Assembly (NCBI GenBank): GCA_900769075.1
Contig: CAAGFE010000060.1
Location: 93,542-157,541 of the forward strand
Source: Clostridia bacterium
Lineage (GTDB): Bacteria; Bacillota; Clostridia; Christensenellales; Aristaeellaceae
Direction of reading: 5' to 3'
DNA: 64,000 nucleotides
Under the pieces are notes generated by a model that worked only from the letters and a program-made list of their open reading frames with translations, was not told the DNA's origin and ran no database searches. The position numbers and the translations under genes were made by a program. This document shows, piece by piece, positions 49,876 to 58,119 of the stretch. Numbering within the stretch: position 1 is the first letter of the stretch; every line of letters begins with the position of its first letter.

Positions 49876-50631
49876 ATGAAGATCATGTTTGTCCGCCATG
49901 CGGAACCCTACTACGCCATTGACTCCCTGACCGAAAAGGGGCATCGGGAAGCTGAGCTGCTTTCCCGCCGCCTGTCCAAGCTGGACGTGAAGGATTTCTA
50001 CACCTCCCCCCTTGGCCGCGCCCGGGAAACGGCCCGCTACACGCTGGAAAAGGTCGGCCGCGAAGCAGAGGTGCTGCCCTGGCTGGCGGAATTCCGCGGG
50101 CGCAGCATCGACCCGGAGTCCGGACGCTTCCGCATTCCGTGGGATTACAAGCCGTCCATCTGGATGGATCGCAAGGCGCTGCGCAGCATGGATGAATGGC
50201 TGACCGATCCGCTGATGGCCGAGGGAGACGTGGCAAAAATCTGGCAGGAAACCGCCGAAGGACTGGATGCGCTGCTGGCCCGGTACGGATTCACCCGCGA
50301 TGGGCACATCTATCGTGCGGCAGACAACAGGCCGGACACCATTGTGCTGTTCTGCCATTTCGGTATCATGATGGCCTGCCTGAGCCATCTGATCGGCATC
50401 ACCCCGATGAATCTGTGGCACGGCTTCTGTACACAGCCCTCCAGTGTGACCACCGTGATCACCGAGGAACGGGTCAAGGGCGAGGTTGCCTGGCGCTGCA
50501 TGCAGCTGGGCGATATCAGCCACCTGTACGCCGCGGATGAGCCTTACTCCACGGCGGCACTCTTTCCGGAATGCTACACCGGCGTAGACAGCACCAATCC
50601 GCCGGAATGGAAAAAGCTGGGGTATGAATAA
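49876..50631 (+). CDS. Histidine phosphatase family protein
   Basis: 251 residues. The RHA motif MFVRHAEP (4-11) with the phosphoacceptor His, PLGRARETA near 48-56, and a second catalytic His in LFCHFG near 174. This is the phosphoglycerate-mutase-like phosphatase branch. Bulky aromatic inserts and a long C-terminal tail are unlike a small-molecule house-cleaning phosphatase I can name. The substrate is unknown. The start follows GAAGGAG by ten bases and the gene is 15 bases after the nitroreductase. Confidence 0.85.
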   Translation: MKIMFVRHAEPYYAIDSLTEKGHREAELLSRRLSKLDVKDFYTSPLGRARETARYTLEKVGREAEVLPWLAEFRGRSIDPESGRFRIPWDYKPSIWMDRKALRSMDEWLTDPLMAEGDVAKIWQETAEGLDALLARYGFTRDGHIYRAADNRPDTIVLFCHFGIMMACLSHLIGITPMNLWHGFCTQPSSVTTVITEERVKGEVAWRCMQLGDISHLYAADEPYSTAALFPECYTGVDSTNPPEWKKLGYE

Positions 50632-50633
50632 GC

Positions 50634-51371
50634 ATGAAAATCATCAGCTGGAATGTCAACGGCTTCCGCTCCCTGATGAACCGCAGCTTTCTGGATGCCT
50701 TCAGCGCGATGGATGCGGATGTGTACTGCCTGCAGGAAACAAAGCTCCAATCCGGCGAAGGCGGGCTGGACGCTCCCGGCTTCCTGCAATACTGGAACTG
50801 CGCTGAACGGAAAGGGTATGCCGGGACGGCGCTCCTGACCCTGCGGGAACCTGTCGGCGCGTATTGCGGCATTGGCCTGGAGCCCTTCGACAGCGAGGGG
50901 CGCGTGATCACGGCGGACTACGGCCGATTCTATCTGGTGAACTGCTATGTGCCCCATGTCGCGCCGGATTTGTCTAGGCTGGAAGAACGGATGCACTGGG
51001 ACGCGGCGCTGCTGTCCTTTCTCAAAACCCTCGACGCACAGAAGCCCGTGGTTCTCTGCGGCGATTTGAACGCGGCGTATAATGAGTCCGACCTGAAGGG
51101 ACAAGGCCAGGGCATGCATGTCCCCGGCTACACCGCCGAGGAGCGGAGCGGCATGACCGCCATCCTGCACAGTGGGTTTGCGGACGCCTTCCGCCATTTC
51201 CATCCGGACGAAAAGGCGGGGGCCTTTGCCTATCGCCGGGGCATCAGGGCGATGGGACTGGATTACTTTCTGGTGTCAGAACGGTTCATGGGGCAGCTGG
51301 CAGATTGCCGGGTTCACAGCCGGATCCGTGGGTCAGACCATTGCCCGCTGGAGCTTGTGATCAAGGAATAA
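50634..51371 (+). CDS. xth: Exodeoxyribonuclease III / AP endonuclease
   Basis: 245 residues. It cleaves DNA at abasic sites and trims 3' ends in base-excision repair. MKIISWNVNGFRS, LQETKLQ (Mg-binding Glu), GYAGTALLT, VNCYVPH, CGDLNAAYNE, and the catalytic RIRGSDHCPLEL match ExoIII. The ATG is two bases after the phosphatase stop, so the genes are probably coupled. A terminator follows. Confidence 0.96.
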   Translation: MKIISWNVNGFRSLMNRSFLDAFSAMDADVYCLQETKLQSGEGGLDAPGFLQYWNCAERKGYAGTALLTLREPVGAYCGIGLEPFDSEGRVITADYGRFYLVNCYVPHVAPDLSRLEERMHWDAALLSFLKTLDAQKPVVLCGDLNAAYNESDLKGQGQGMHVPGYTAEERSGMTAILHSGFADAFRHFHPDEKAGAFAYRRGIRAMGLDYFLVSERFMGQLADCRVHSRIRGSDHCPLELVIKE

Positions 51372-51381
51372 TGCAAGATCG

Positions 51382-51414
51382 AAAAAGCCGGACGAGTTGG
51401 TTCGTCCGGCTTTT
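51382..51414. terminator. Bidirectional terminator between xth and the kinase gene
   Basis: Stem AAAAGCCGGACGA/TCGTCCGGCTTTT with a 6-base loop and T-runs in both orientations, between convergent genes. Confidence 0.85.
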
Positions 51415-51416
51415 AG

Positions 51417-52202
51417 TCAGCAAAGTTCGCTCAGAAGGCTGTAATACCGCAGCCGTTCTTCGTCCGGTTCCATACCGAGGGCCTCAAATAGCAGCTTGCG
51501 GTCAAACGGACGGCACTTCCCGCCGAATTTCCCCGTGCTGTTGGCCCACATGCTCCAGATGACCTTTTCGATGTCAACCCATCTGTCGGCAACGCCCGAA
51601 CAGCCAAGGTCGATCAAGCCTGTCAATCCATTTGCATCGCAGAAGATGTTCGGCAAACAGTAGTCCCCATGGCTGAGCACCTTTTCCTCCTGCGGGCGGT
51701 GCTTGACCAGCCATTCAAACAGCTGTGCCGGGGATTCAAAGCTGCCGGCACCATAGGTTTCGGCCTGTCTGGCCTGTTCCAGGGTGATGCTCTCCTGGCG
51801 GAGGCCGGCTTCAATTTCACGGAATTTCTGATCCAGCGAACGATCCGTGGGGCAGTGCGCAATGTCCACCGCCCACATCCGGCGTAACCCCTCCGCTACC
51901 AGCTCCGCAAGGCGCCCCTGGTCATCCAGGATTTCTGCGTCGCACAGGTACTTGCCGGGCACTCGGGTCATCAGCAGGCAGCGTGTGCCATTCACATAGG
52001 CTTCTTCGATGATTTCCGGTACGGGCAGCCGCCCCTGCAGCCATCGCATCATCTGATGCTCATTGCCTGCCGCAGGACTGTCCGGCTGAATCTTCAGCAC
52101 CATGTTTTCAAACAGCATCACCTGTGCCTCAGAGCAGCCGATCTGGTCCATGACGCCCTTGTGAAATCCGATGCGGCGCTTGATGGATGCCGGGAGCTGC
52201 AC
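51417..52202 (-). CDS. Aminoglycoside phosphotransferase-like kinase (APH(3') group)
   Basis: 261 residues. Protein-kinase-like small-molecule kinase. The catalytic loop LSHGDYCLPNIFCD (near residue 177) is followed by GLIDLGCSGVADRWVDIE, the Mg-binding DLG region of the APH(3') branch. The N-terminal lobe has a glycine-loop-like GCSEAQVMLFENMVLKI. True resistance enzymes share these motifs, but so do chromosomal kinases for other substrates, so no resistance is claimed. A GTG start at 52202 follows AAGGGGGG by six bases. Confidence 0.8.
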   Translation of the reverse strand: MQLPASIKRRIGFHKGVMDQIGCSEAQVMLFENMVLKIQPDSPAAGNEHQMMRWLQGRLPVPEIIEEAYVNGTRCLLMTRVPGKYLCDAEILDDQGRLAELVAEGLRRMWAVDIAHCPTDRSLDQKFREIEAGLRQESITLEQARQAETYGAGSFESPAQLFEWLVKHRPQEEKVLSHGDYCLPNIFCDANGLTGLIDLGCSGVADRWVDIEKVIWSMWANSTGKFGGKCRPFDRKLLFEALGMEPDEERLRYYSLLSELC

Positions 52203-52232
52203 GCCTATCCCCCCTTGTTCTGCTATTGCTCC

Positions 52233-52261
52233 ATGCTATCATACCCCAAACTTTTCGTCAA
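52233..52261 (-). promoter_or_regulatory. Possible promoter of the APH-like gene
   Basis: TTGACG (52256-52261), a 17-base spacer and a weak TAGCAT (52233-52238). Confidence 0.45.
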
Positions 52262-52276
52262 GCCTTTGGAATTAGC

Positions 52277-52305
52277 TTGCTTTCCATCGCATGCTGTGGT
52301 AAAAT
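52277..52305 (+). promoter_or_regulatory. Sigma-A promoter of the DUF1292 pair
   Basis: TTGCTT (52277-52282), a 17-base spacer and TAAAAT (52300-52305). Confidence 0.7.
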
Positions 52306-52350
52306 CAAATTGGTCAATGCCAATCATCAACATGAAGGAGGGTCTGCCCC

Positions 52351-52689
52351 ATGACCGATATGAACAACACCCCCGGGCTGAACGAGGAGGAAATCGAGGA
52401 TGTCGTCGTCATGACCGATGACGAGGGTAATGAATTCCTTTACGACATCGCCGCCCGCATCGAAAAGAACGGCAGCGAATATGTCGTGCTTGTTCCCCAG
52501 GACGAGGAGGACGATGAAGTGGTGATCCTGAAGTCCGTGATCATCGATGACGAAACCGAAGATCTGGTTCCCGAAGAGGACGAGGACGTGACGGATGCCG
52601 TTTTTGAGGAGTTCAAGGAGCTCTTCGCTGACGAATTCAACTTCACCGACGGTGAGGATGATGATGCACTGTTCACCGACGCGGAGTGA
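52351..52689 (+). CDS. DUF1292-family acidic protein, copy 1
   Basis: 112 residues, extremely acidic. The core DVVVMTDDEGNEFLYDI..YVVLVPQDEEDDEVVILK is the DUF1292 pattern (YrzB-like). The function is unknown; in Bacillus relatives sit near the alaS-yrrL region. The C-terminus extends with a Glu and Asp-rich helix. The ATG follows AAGGAGGG. Confidence 0.85.
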   Translation: MTDMNNTPGLNEEEIEDVVVMTDDEGNEFLYDIAARIEKNGSEYVVLVPQDEEDDEVVILKSVIIDDETEDLVPEEDEDVTDAVFEEFKELFADEFNFTDGEDDDALFTDAE

Positions 52690-52701
52690 GAGGGCAAAAC
52701 G

Positions 52702-53013
52702 ATGTGGGATTTCGATGAGGACAGCTTCATCACGCTGACGGATGAAAACGGCAACGAAGTTGATTTTCTCCTGATGGATGTGATGGAATACGACGGATCG
52801 GATTACATGGTGCTGCTGCCTTTGACGGACGAGGACGGCGAGGAAGATGAGGAAGAGCTCTTTTTTCTCCATGTCGAAAGGACGGAGGAGGGCGAGGTGT
52901 ACACCTCCATCGAGGATGACGCTTTGCTCAATACCCTTGCTGACCTGTACGAGAAGGAATTCCTCCAGAAGATGAAGGAAAGCAGCGAATCCGAACCCGA
53001 AGCCAATGATTGA
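52702..53013 (+). CDS. DUF1292-family acidic protein, copy 2
   Basis: 103 residues. Same family: FITLTDENGNEVDFLLMDVMEYDGSDYMVLLPL..EELFFLHVER. It ends with a helical tail (LADLYEKEFLQKMKE). It lies 12 bases after copy 1, so the two are co-translated and may form a heteromer (inference). Confidence 0.85.
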   Translation: MWDFDEDSFITLTDENGNEVDFLLMDVMEYDGSDYMVLLPLTDEDGEEDEEELFFLHVERTEEGEVYTSIEDDALLNTLADLYEKEFLQKMKESSESEPEAND

Positions 53014-53025
53014 TCGTCCCTGACG

Positions 53026-53052
53026 GCTGCCGAGCATTCCGGCAGCTTTTTT
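53026..53052 (+). terminator. Terminator of the DUF1292 pair
   Basis: GCTGCCG/CGGCAGC stem with a TTTTTT tail on the plus strand. Confidence 0.85.
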
Positions 53053-53057
53053 GTTGC

Positions 53058-53089
53058 AAAAATGCGTTCCCCCGCATGGAGGAACGCAT
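53058..53089 (-). terminator. Terminator of ctpA
   Basis: ATGCGTTCC/GGAACGCAT stem with a TTTTT tail on the minus strand, back to back with the terminator at 53026-53052. Confidence 0.85.
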
Positions 53090-53092
53090 CCA

Positions 53093-54343
53093 TTATTTCG
53101 CCAGCTTCTGCTGCATGACTTCCAGCGCCTTGGCCAGCTGAGCGTCATTCAGGTCGCCGAATTCGTACATGCCGTTATCGCCGTCGGGCAGATGGACTTC
53201 CACGTCCGGCGTGATGCCAACCTTATGCACGGCATTGCCATTGGGCGTGTAATACTGGGCGATGGTCATCTGCATGCCAGCACCGTCATCCAGGCCGACG
53301 ACTGTCTGCACGATTCCCTTGCCGTAGCTCTGCACACCAACGATGGTTGCGTCCGCACGATCCTTCAGCGCGCCGGCAAGGATCTCCGAGGAAGAAGCGC
53401 TGTGCTCGTTCATCAGCACCACCAGTTTCATGTCCTTCTTGCCGGCCTTGGTGTAGTAGTATTCACGGGAGCCGTCGTTGTACTGCAGATAGCACAGGGT
53501 TCCCTTGTCCAGGAAGATATCGCCGATCGCTTCGGCGTCGTCCACCCATCCGCCGGGATTGTCGCGCAGGTCGATGATCAGCCCCTTGGCGCCCTTGCTT
53601 TCCAGGCTGTTCACTGCAGCCTGGAACTCAGTGGCACAGTTGCCGGCAAACTCATACAGGTAGATATAGCCCACGTCCTCCGTCAGCATGCCGGACTCAA
53701 TGCGGTTGACGGTAATCTTCGCGCGAACCAAATCGTATTCGACTTCCTCGGTGCCGCGCAGGAACACCACATGCACCGTTGTGCCGGGGGTGCCTCGCAT
53801 GATATCAACCGCATCGTTGATGGTGGAAGAATTGACGTAGAGATCTTCAACCTTGTAGAGGATGTCGCCCTTCTGGACGCCTGCTTCACGCGCAGGGCCA
53901 TTGTCGAACACGCGGCTGATGGTGCAAAGACCGGTCAGGTAGGAAGTGCTGATCTGGATGCCGACGCCTGCGTACTCGCCCTCGTCCTCTTCCCAGAGCT
54001 CCGCATATTCCTCGGGGGTGTAATAGAACGTGTAGGGATCGCCCAGGCCCAGCAGCAGACCATTCGCCGCGCCGTCCAGCATATCCTGCACATCATATTC
54101 TTCAAAGTAGCCATACTCCACCAGATCCATCAGCTCCAGCAGCGTATCAAACTGCTTGTAGCGCTCATATTCTTCCTTGGAGATGGTGACCGTTTCGCCG
54201 TCGGCGCTGACAACGGCAGAGGAACCGCTGGTCTTGCCGCTGCTCATCATGTCGGACCAGAGCGCGGTGGGCAGGTAGCCGCAGCCGGACAAGGTGCAGA
54301 CCATCAGCAGCAGGGCAAGCAGGAGAGCAACTTTCTTTTTCAT
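53093..54343 (-). CDS. ctpA: Carboxy-terminal processing protease, lipoprotein
   Basis: 416 residues, S41 family. The lipobox LSGC at residues 18-21 implies a lipoprotein anchored outside the membrane, so an Lgt substrate. A short N-terminal helical region is followed by the PDZ domain (GVGIQISTSY..GDILYKVEDLYV), the S41 domain with IIDLRDNPGGWV, the nucleophile Ser in NEHSASSSE and the Lys in YGKGIVQ. Such proteases can act in signalling and wall remodelling. ATG 54343 follows GGAGG by eight bases; it is 20 bases after the regulator gene. Confidence 0.93.
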   Translation of the reverse strand: MKKKVALLLALLLMVCTLSGCGYLPTALWSDMMSSGKTSGSSAVVSADGETVTISKEEYERYKQFDTLLELMDLVEYGYFEEYDVQDMLDGAANGLLLGLGDPYTFYYTPEEYAELWEEDEGEYAGVGIQISTSYLTGLCTISRVFDNGPAREAGVQKGDILYKVEDLYVNSSTINDAVDIMRGTPGTTVHVVFLRGTEEVEYDLVRAKITVNRIESGMLTEDVGYIYLYEFAGNCATEFQAAVNSLESKGAKGLIIDLRDNPGGWVDDAEAIGDIFLDKGTLCYLQYNDGSREYYYTKAGKKDMKLVVLMNEHSASSSEILAGALKDRADATIVGVQSYGKGIVQTVVGLDDGAGMQMTIAQYYTPNGNAVHKVGITPDVEVHLPDGDNGMYEFGDLNDAQLAKALEVMQQKLAK

Positions 54344-54363
54344 AACAATCAACCTCCACACGT

Positions 54364-55419
54364 TCAGTTTTTCCGGGGCGAACGTTCCCCACTGACCTTT
54401 TTCAGCTCCATCAGGATTTTGAACGTCACGGCGTCCTCAAAGGAGCGGAGATCAAGGCCGATCTGCTTCTGAACCTTGTCCAGGCGATACACCAGCGTGT
54501 TGCGGTGAATGTAGAGCTGGCGGGCCGTGTCGGAAAGATTCAGATCCTTCTTGAAGAACATGTCGATGGTATAGAGCATTTCTTCGTTGAAGAGGCGCTG
54601 ATTCTTCCGGTTGAACAGCAATCCGTGATAATACGCACTGATATCCTGGGGCAATTCCATGAGGAAGCGTTCGAGAATCAGGCGGCTGTACACATAAATG
54701 CTCTCCTCGGGTTTGAAAATGCGGCCGACCTCGATGGCGCGGCGGGCCTCCATATAGCTTTCCCGGAGCTCATCCATCGTATGACGGCTTCTGCCGATGC
54801 CGATGGTCATCTGATGGGCAGTTTCCCCCATCAGCGTTTCCTGCAAAGCCTGAGCAAACTGGGTCAGCTCATCCAGCTCGTTCTCATCAGACACGTCCTT
54901 GAGCAGAACAACGGTGTGCCGGTCCATATCCACCAGCACATCCCTCTCCTGGAGGGGCGTGATATCCTTGAGCAAATCGTAGGCCCTGTCCTGATCCGTC
55001 TGAACGATGTGAAACACCAGCACGCAGCGTTCCAGATCGGAGGGCAGCTGGTGCTCATGGCTGAGCGCTTCCAGCTCGCTGCCGGTCAGTTCACCGCGGA
55101 GCGCACGGCGGTACACGTCATAAGCGTTTTCCGTGTAAGAATCATTCACGCTGCTGAGCGTACTGACCAGCTCACAGGCAAGCTTCAGCACATTGTCAGC
55201 ACCGGGAATCGAGCTGCTGCAGGAGAGCACGAGGTGGGTCTTGGGAACGGCGGTATATTTGGCGCCGTTCCAGTCGATCGTTTCTCCGTCTTCCAGTTCC
55301 TCCAGGGGGTGGGACGCATTCAGGGCGTGGGAATCATATTCCCGGTCGATAACAGCAACTGGAATGGAAAGACGATTCAGGATGCTTTCCATCCTTTCTT
55401 GAAGGTGTCTGTCAGCCAT
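54364..55419 (-). CDS. PucR/CdaR-type transcriptional regulator
   Basis: 351 residues. N-terminal sensor-like region, a central GGDEF-like fold shared with CdaR/PucR proteins (TIGIGRSRHTMDELRESYMEARRAIEVGRI), and a C-terminal PucR-type helix-turn-helix (LNLSDTARQLYIHRNTLVYRLDKVQKQIG). The regulator may control carbon-compound use, but the ligand is unknown. ATG 55419 follows GGAAGGAG by ten bases; the longer frame to 55536 has no support. ctpA is co-transcribed, which is unusual for CdaR. Confidence 0.85.
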   Translation of the reverse strand: MADRHLQERMESILNRLSIPVAVIDREYDSHALNASHPLEELEDGETIDWNGAKYTAVPKTHLVLSCSSSIPGADNVLKLACELVSTLSSVNDSYTENAYDVYRRALRGELTGSELEALSHEHQLPSDLERCVLVFHIVQTDQDRAYDLLKDITPLQERDVLVDMDRHTVVLLKDVSDENELDELTQFAQALQETLMGETAHQMTIGIGRSRHTMDELRESYMEARRAIEVGRIFKPEESIYVYSRLILERFLMELPQDISAYYHGLLFNRKNQRLFNEEMLYTIDMFFKKDLNLSDTARQLYIHRNTLVYRLDKVQKQIGLDLRSFEDAVTFKILMELKKVSGERSPRKN

Positions 55420-55494
55420 GATGGGGATGCTCCTTCCAAATCGAACCGCGGGTATGCGGGATAATACGGGACTCCATTTCGCACAGTATATCAC

Positions 55495-55503
55495 AAAACT
55501 CGT
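55495..55503 (-). promoter_or_regulatory. Extended -10 promoter of the regulator-ctpA operon
   Basis: TGaTATACT element with only a weak -35. Confidence 0.55.
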
Positions 55504-55582
55504 CCGATGAAAAGCAAAAATCCGGTGAATTTGCAAATTTTTTGTGAATTTTAGACAAAATCAGCCGGTGACTTGCCCAAAG

Positions 55583-55609
55583 AAAAAGCGGTCCCCTTTC
55601 GAGGACCGC
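55583..55609 (-). terminator. Terminator of the UgpC/MsmK ATPase gene
   Basis: GCGGTCC/GGACCGC stem with TTTTTC tail on the minus strand. Confidence 0.85.
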
Positions 55610-55628
55610 CATATTTCAGAGGAATAAA

Positions 55629-56774
55629 TTACTTGCGGGGGGCGGGAACAGCCTCAGACGCCAGGATGGTGCGGGAGGTTTCCTTGTCGAAGAAGTGCAG
55701 GTGGTTCACGTCGAACGCAACCTTGATCTTCGCGCCGGCATTGGTGGAGGTGCGGGCATTCACGCGGGCGATGATGTTGCCTTCCTTGCCGGTGGTGGTC
55801 AGGTACAGGTAGGTTTCGGAGCCCATCTTCTCAGTCACGTCAACGTCCACAGAGATGGTGGCGTTGGGCGCGGAAGCCAGGAACATTTCATCGTCATGGA
55901 TGTTCTCGGGACGGATGCCCATCACGACCTCGCGGCCGACATAGGACTCGTCGATGAAGGCATCGACCTTGCCGGCGGGCACGGTGATCTTGTTGTCGCC
56001 GAACACGGCCACAACTTCCTGATTTTCCTTGCGCAGACGGACATCGAAGAAGTTCATCTGGGGAGAACCAATGAAGCCGGCAACGAACTCGTTGGCGGGG
56101 AAATCGTACAGGTTCTGGGGAGTATCGACCTGCTGGATGACGCCGTCCTTCATAACCACGATACGGGAAGCCATGGTCATAGCTTCGGTCTGGTCATGGG
56201 TAACATAGATGAAGGTGGTCTGCAGGCGCTGATGCAGCTTGGTGATCTCAGTACGCATCTGAACACGCAGCTTGGCGTCCAGGTTGGACAGAGGCTCGTC
56301 AAACAGGAAGACCTTCGGCTCACGGACGATCGCGCGGCCCAGAGCAACACGCTGACGCTGACCGCCGGACAGCGCCTTGGGCTTACGATTCAGCAGATGA
56401 TCGATGCCCAGGATCTTCGCAGCTTCTTCCACGCGGCGCTTGATCTCATCCTTGGGGGTCTTGCGCAGCTTCAGGCCGAAAGCCATGTTGTCATACACGG
56501 TCATATGGGGATACAGCGCGTAGTTCTGGAACACCATGGCGATGTCACGATCCTTGGGAGCGACATCGTTCACCAGCTTTTCGCCGATGTAGAGCTCGCC
56601 GTCAGAGATTTCTTCCAGACCGGCGACCATACGCAGGGTGGTGGACTTACCACAACCGGAAGGACCGACCAGAACAATGAATTCCTTGTCCTTGATGTCC
56701 AGGTTGAAGTCGCTGACAGCAGTCACGCCGCCGGCGTACACCTTGTAAATGTGCTGCAGGGATACGCTTGCCAT
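55629..56774 (-). CDS. msmK: ABC transporter ATP-binding protein, UgpC/MsmK type
   Basis: 381 residues. Walker A GPSGCGKST at 37-45, signature LSGGQRQRVALGRA, Walker B VFLFDEPLSNLDA, H-loop THDQTEAM, and a C-terminal MalK-like OB regulatory domain (MGIRPENIHDDEMFLA). In Firmicutes a single such ATPase often energises many sugar ABC importers whose own operons lack one. No permease or binding protein is adjacent. The ATG follows GAGGAGG by eight bases. Confidence 0.93.
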   Translation of the reverse strand: MASVSLQHIYKVYAGGVTAVSDFNLDIKDKEFIVLVGPSGCGKSTTLRMVAGLEEISDGELYIGEKLVNDVAPKDRDIAMVFQNYALYPHMTVYDNMAFGLKLRKTPKDEIKRRVEEAAKILGIDHLLNRKPKALSGGQRQRVALGRAIVREPKVFLFDEPLSNLDAKLRVQMRTEITKLHQRLQTTFIYVTHDQTEAMTMASRIVVMKDGVIQQVDTPQNLYDFPANEFVAGFIGSPQMNFFDVRLRKENQEVVAVFGDNKITVPAGKVDAFIDESYVGREVVMGIRPENIHDDEMFLASAPNATISVDVDVTEKMGSETYLYLTTTGKEGNIIARVNARTSTNAGAKIKVAFDVNHLHFFDKETSRTILASEAVPAPRK

Positions 56775-56850
56775 AATGTCTTCCTCCTCTGAAATGTGTG
56801 GATCCAGAATAGCGACCGGAGCAGCCGATGCCGCTCAATCAACTGTCCTT

Positions 56851-56879
56851 ATTATAGCTGAAATCGCCCGACTTGTGAA
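56851..56879 (-). promoter_or_regulatory. Sigma-A promoter of the UgpC/MsmK ATPase
   Basis: TTCACA (56874-56879), a 17-base spacer and TATAAT (56851-56856). Confidence 0.7.
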
Positions 56880-56979
56880 GTGACCGGATTGACAAATCTT
56901 TTCGGCAATCCTTGTGCAGAATGTTTCATAAGGACATCTCCTGCCCAGATTCGCTATCTTTTATGAAAAACCCACCCTT

Positions 56980-58119
56980 TTACTCATCTCTCAGCGCTTC
57001 CACCGGCTGAAGGCCCGCAGCCTTGAGGGCCGGTGCAGCGCCGAACCCCAGGCCCAGCAGCGCTGCTCCAGCCAGCACCGGCAGGGACGTACTCCATCCC
57101 AGATGCGCATCCAGACCGATCCATGCGCCAAAGAGCGCGATCATGACAGCGCCCAGCGCAACGCCCAGCAGACCGCCGAGCAGCGCATAGGCCGAGGCCT
57201 CCAGCAGGAAGAGCAGCCCGACCTGGCCCGAGGTGCCGCCAATGGCCTTGATGAGCCCAATTTCCCGCCTGCGTTCCCGAACAGCAACCAGCAGGACATT
57301 CATCACGCCGATGCCGCCTGTCAGAACGCACACGAAGGCGACGCATACCAGCACCATCACAAAGATCCGGACGACCTCCCTGGCGGCGTTGATCTCGCTC
57401 TCCAGGGTATCCGCGCGAAAGCCGTTTTCGTCCGACAACGCCGCCAGCGCCTGGGCCGCCACGAGAGAGGCGTTCTGTCCCTGCTGGACGGACAGGGTGA
57501 TTTCGCTGATTTCGCCCTGGTGCATGTTCAGCAGGGTTTGCAGGGGCATGAGCAGCAAGCCTCCCCCGCCGGACATGGTCTGCATGGTCATGCCCTTGAT
57601 CACGCCTACCACCCGCAGCCGCTTCCCGGCAACGGCGATGTATTCCCCCACCAGCCCTTCTCCGAGATGCCCGGACAGGGCTTCATCCACCAGGCACACC
57701 GCACTCCCCTGCTCAAACTCGCCTGCACGGAAGGTTCTCCCTTCAAGCACCTTGGGGGCATGAACGACCGTCATCGAGGGATCGAAGGCAGCAATCTGCG
57801 CGACGGCTGACACGGCCCCATGGGTGACCAGCCCGGCAGTATATGCGCCGGCGCAGGCGGGGGTATTGGTGATTTCCGCCAGCAGCGCAGCATCGGCGGA
57901 ACGCAGGGCATGACGGTCATCCTTCGGACGAACCCAGACCTTATTGACGCCGAGCTTCTGGATTTCTTCCTCCACGCGAAGCTGGCCCGCATCGCCCAGC
58001 GTCAGCACCGTCAGAACTGCGCCGACCCCAACCCCCAGACCCAGAATCGTCAGCACGGTGCGCACAATCCCTCCCCGCAGGCCGGAAAGGGCCAGACGAA
58101 TCGCATCGCGCCAAGTCAT
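56980..58119 (-). CDS. MacB-type ABC transporter permease (FtsX fold)
   Basis: 379 residues. One N-terminal helix (about 18-41), a large extracellular MacB-PCD domain, and three C-terminal helices with FVCVLTGGIGVMNVLLVAVRERRREIGLIKAIGGT, the signature of MacB/YknZ permeases. These act with an ATPase in mechanotransmission of exported or envelope substrates. No ATPase gene accompanies it: the neighbours are a HlyD-like gene upstream, with a four-base overlap, and the unrelated UgpC/MsmK ATPase downstream with its own promoter. The subunit is presumably served by a distant ATPase. Confidence 0.9.
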   Translation of the reverse strand: MTWRDAIRLALSGLRGGIVRTVLTILGLGVGVGAVLTVLTLGDAGQLRVEEEIQKLGVNKVWVRPKDDRHALRSADAALLAEITNTPACAGAYTAGLVTHGAVSAVAQIAAFDPSMTVVHAPKVLEGRTFRAGEFEQGSAVCLVDEALSGHLGEGLVGEYIAVAGKRLRVVGVIKGMTMQTMSGGGGLLLMPLQTLLNMHQGEISEITLSVQQGQNASLVAAQALAALSDENGFRADTLESEINAAREVVRIFVMVLVCVAFVCVLTGGIGVMNVLLVAVRERRREIGLIKAIGGTSGQVGLLFLLEASAYALLGGLLGVALGAVMIALFGAWIGLDAHLGWSTSLPVLAGAALLGLGFGAAPALKAAGLQPVEALRDE

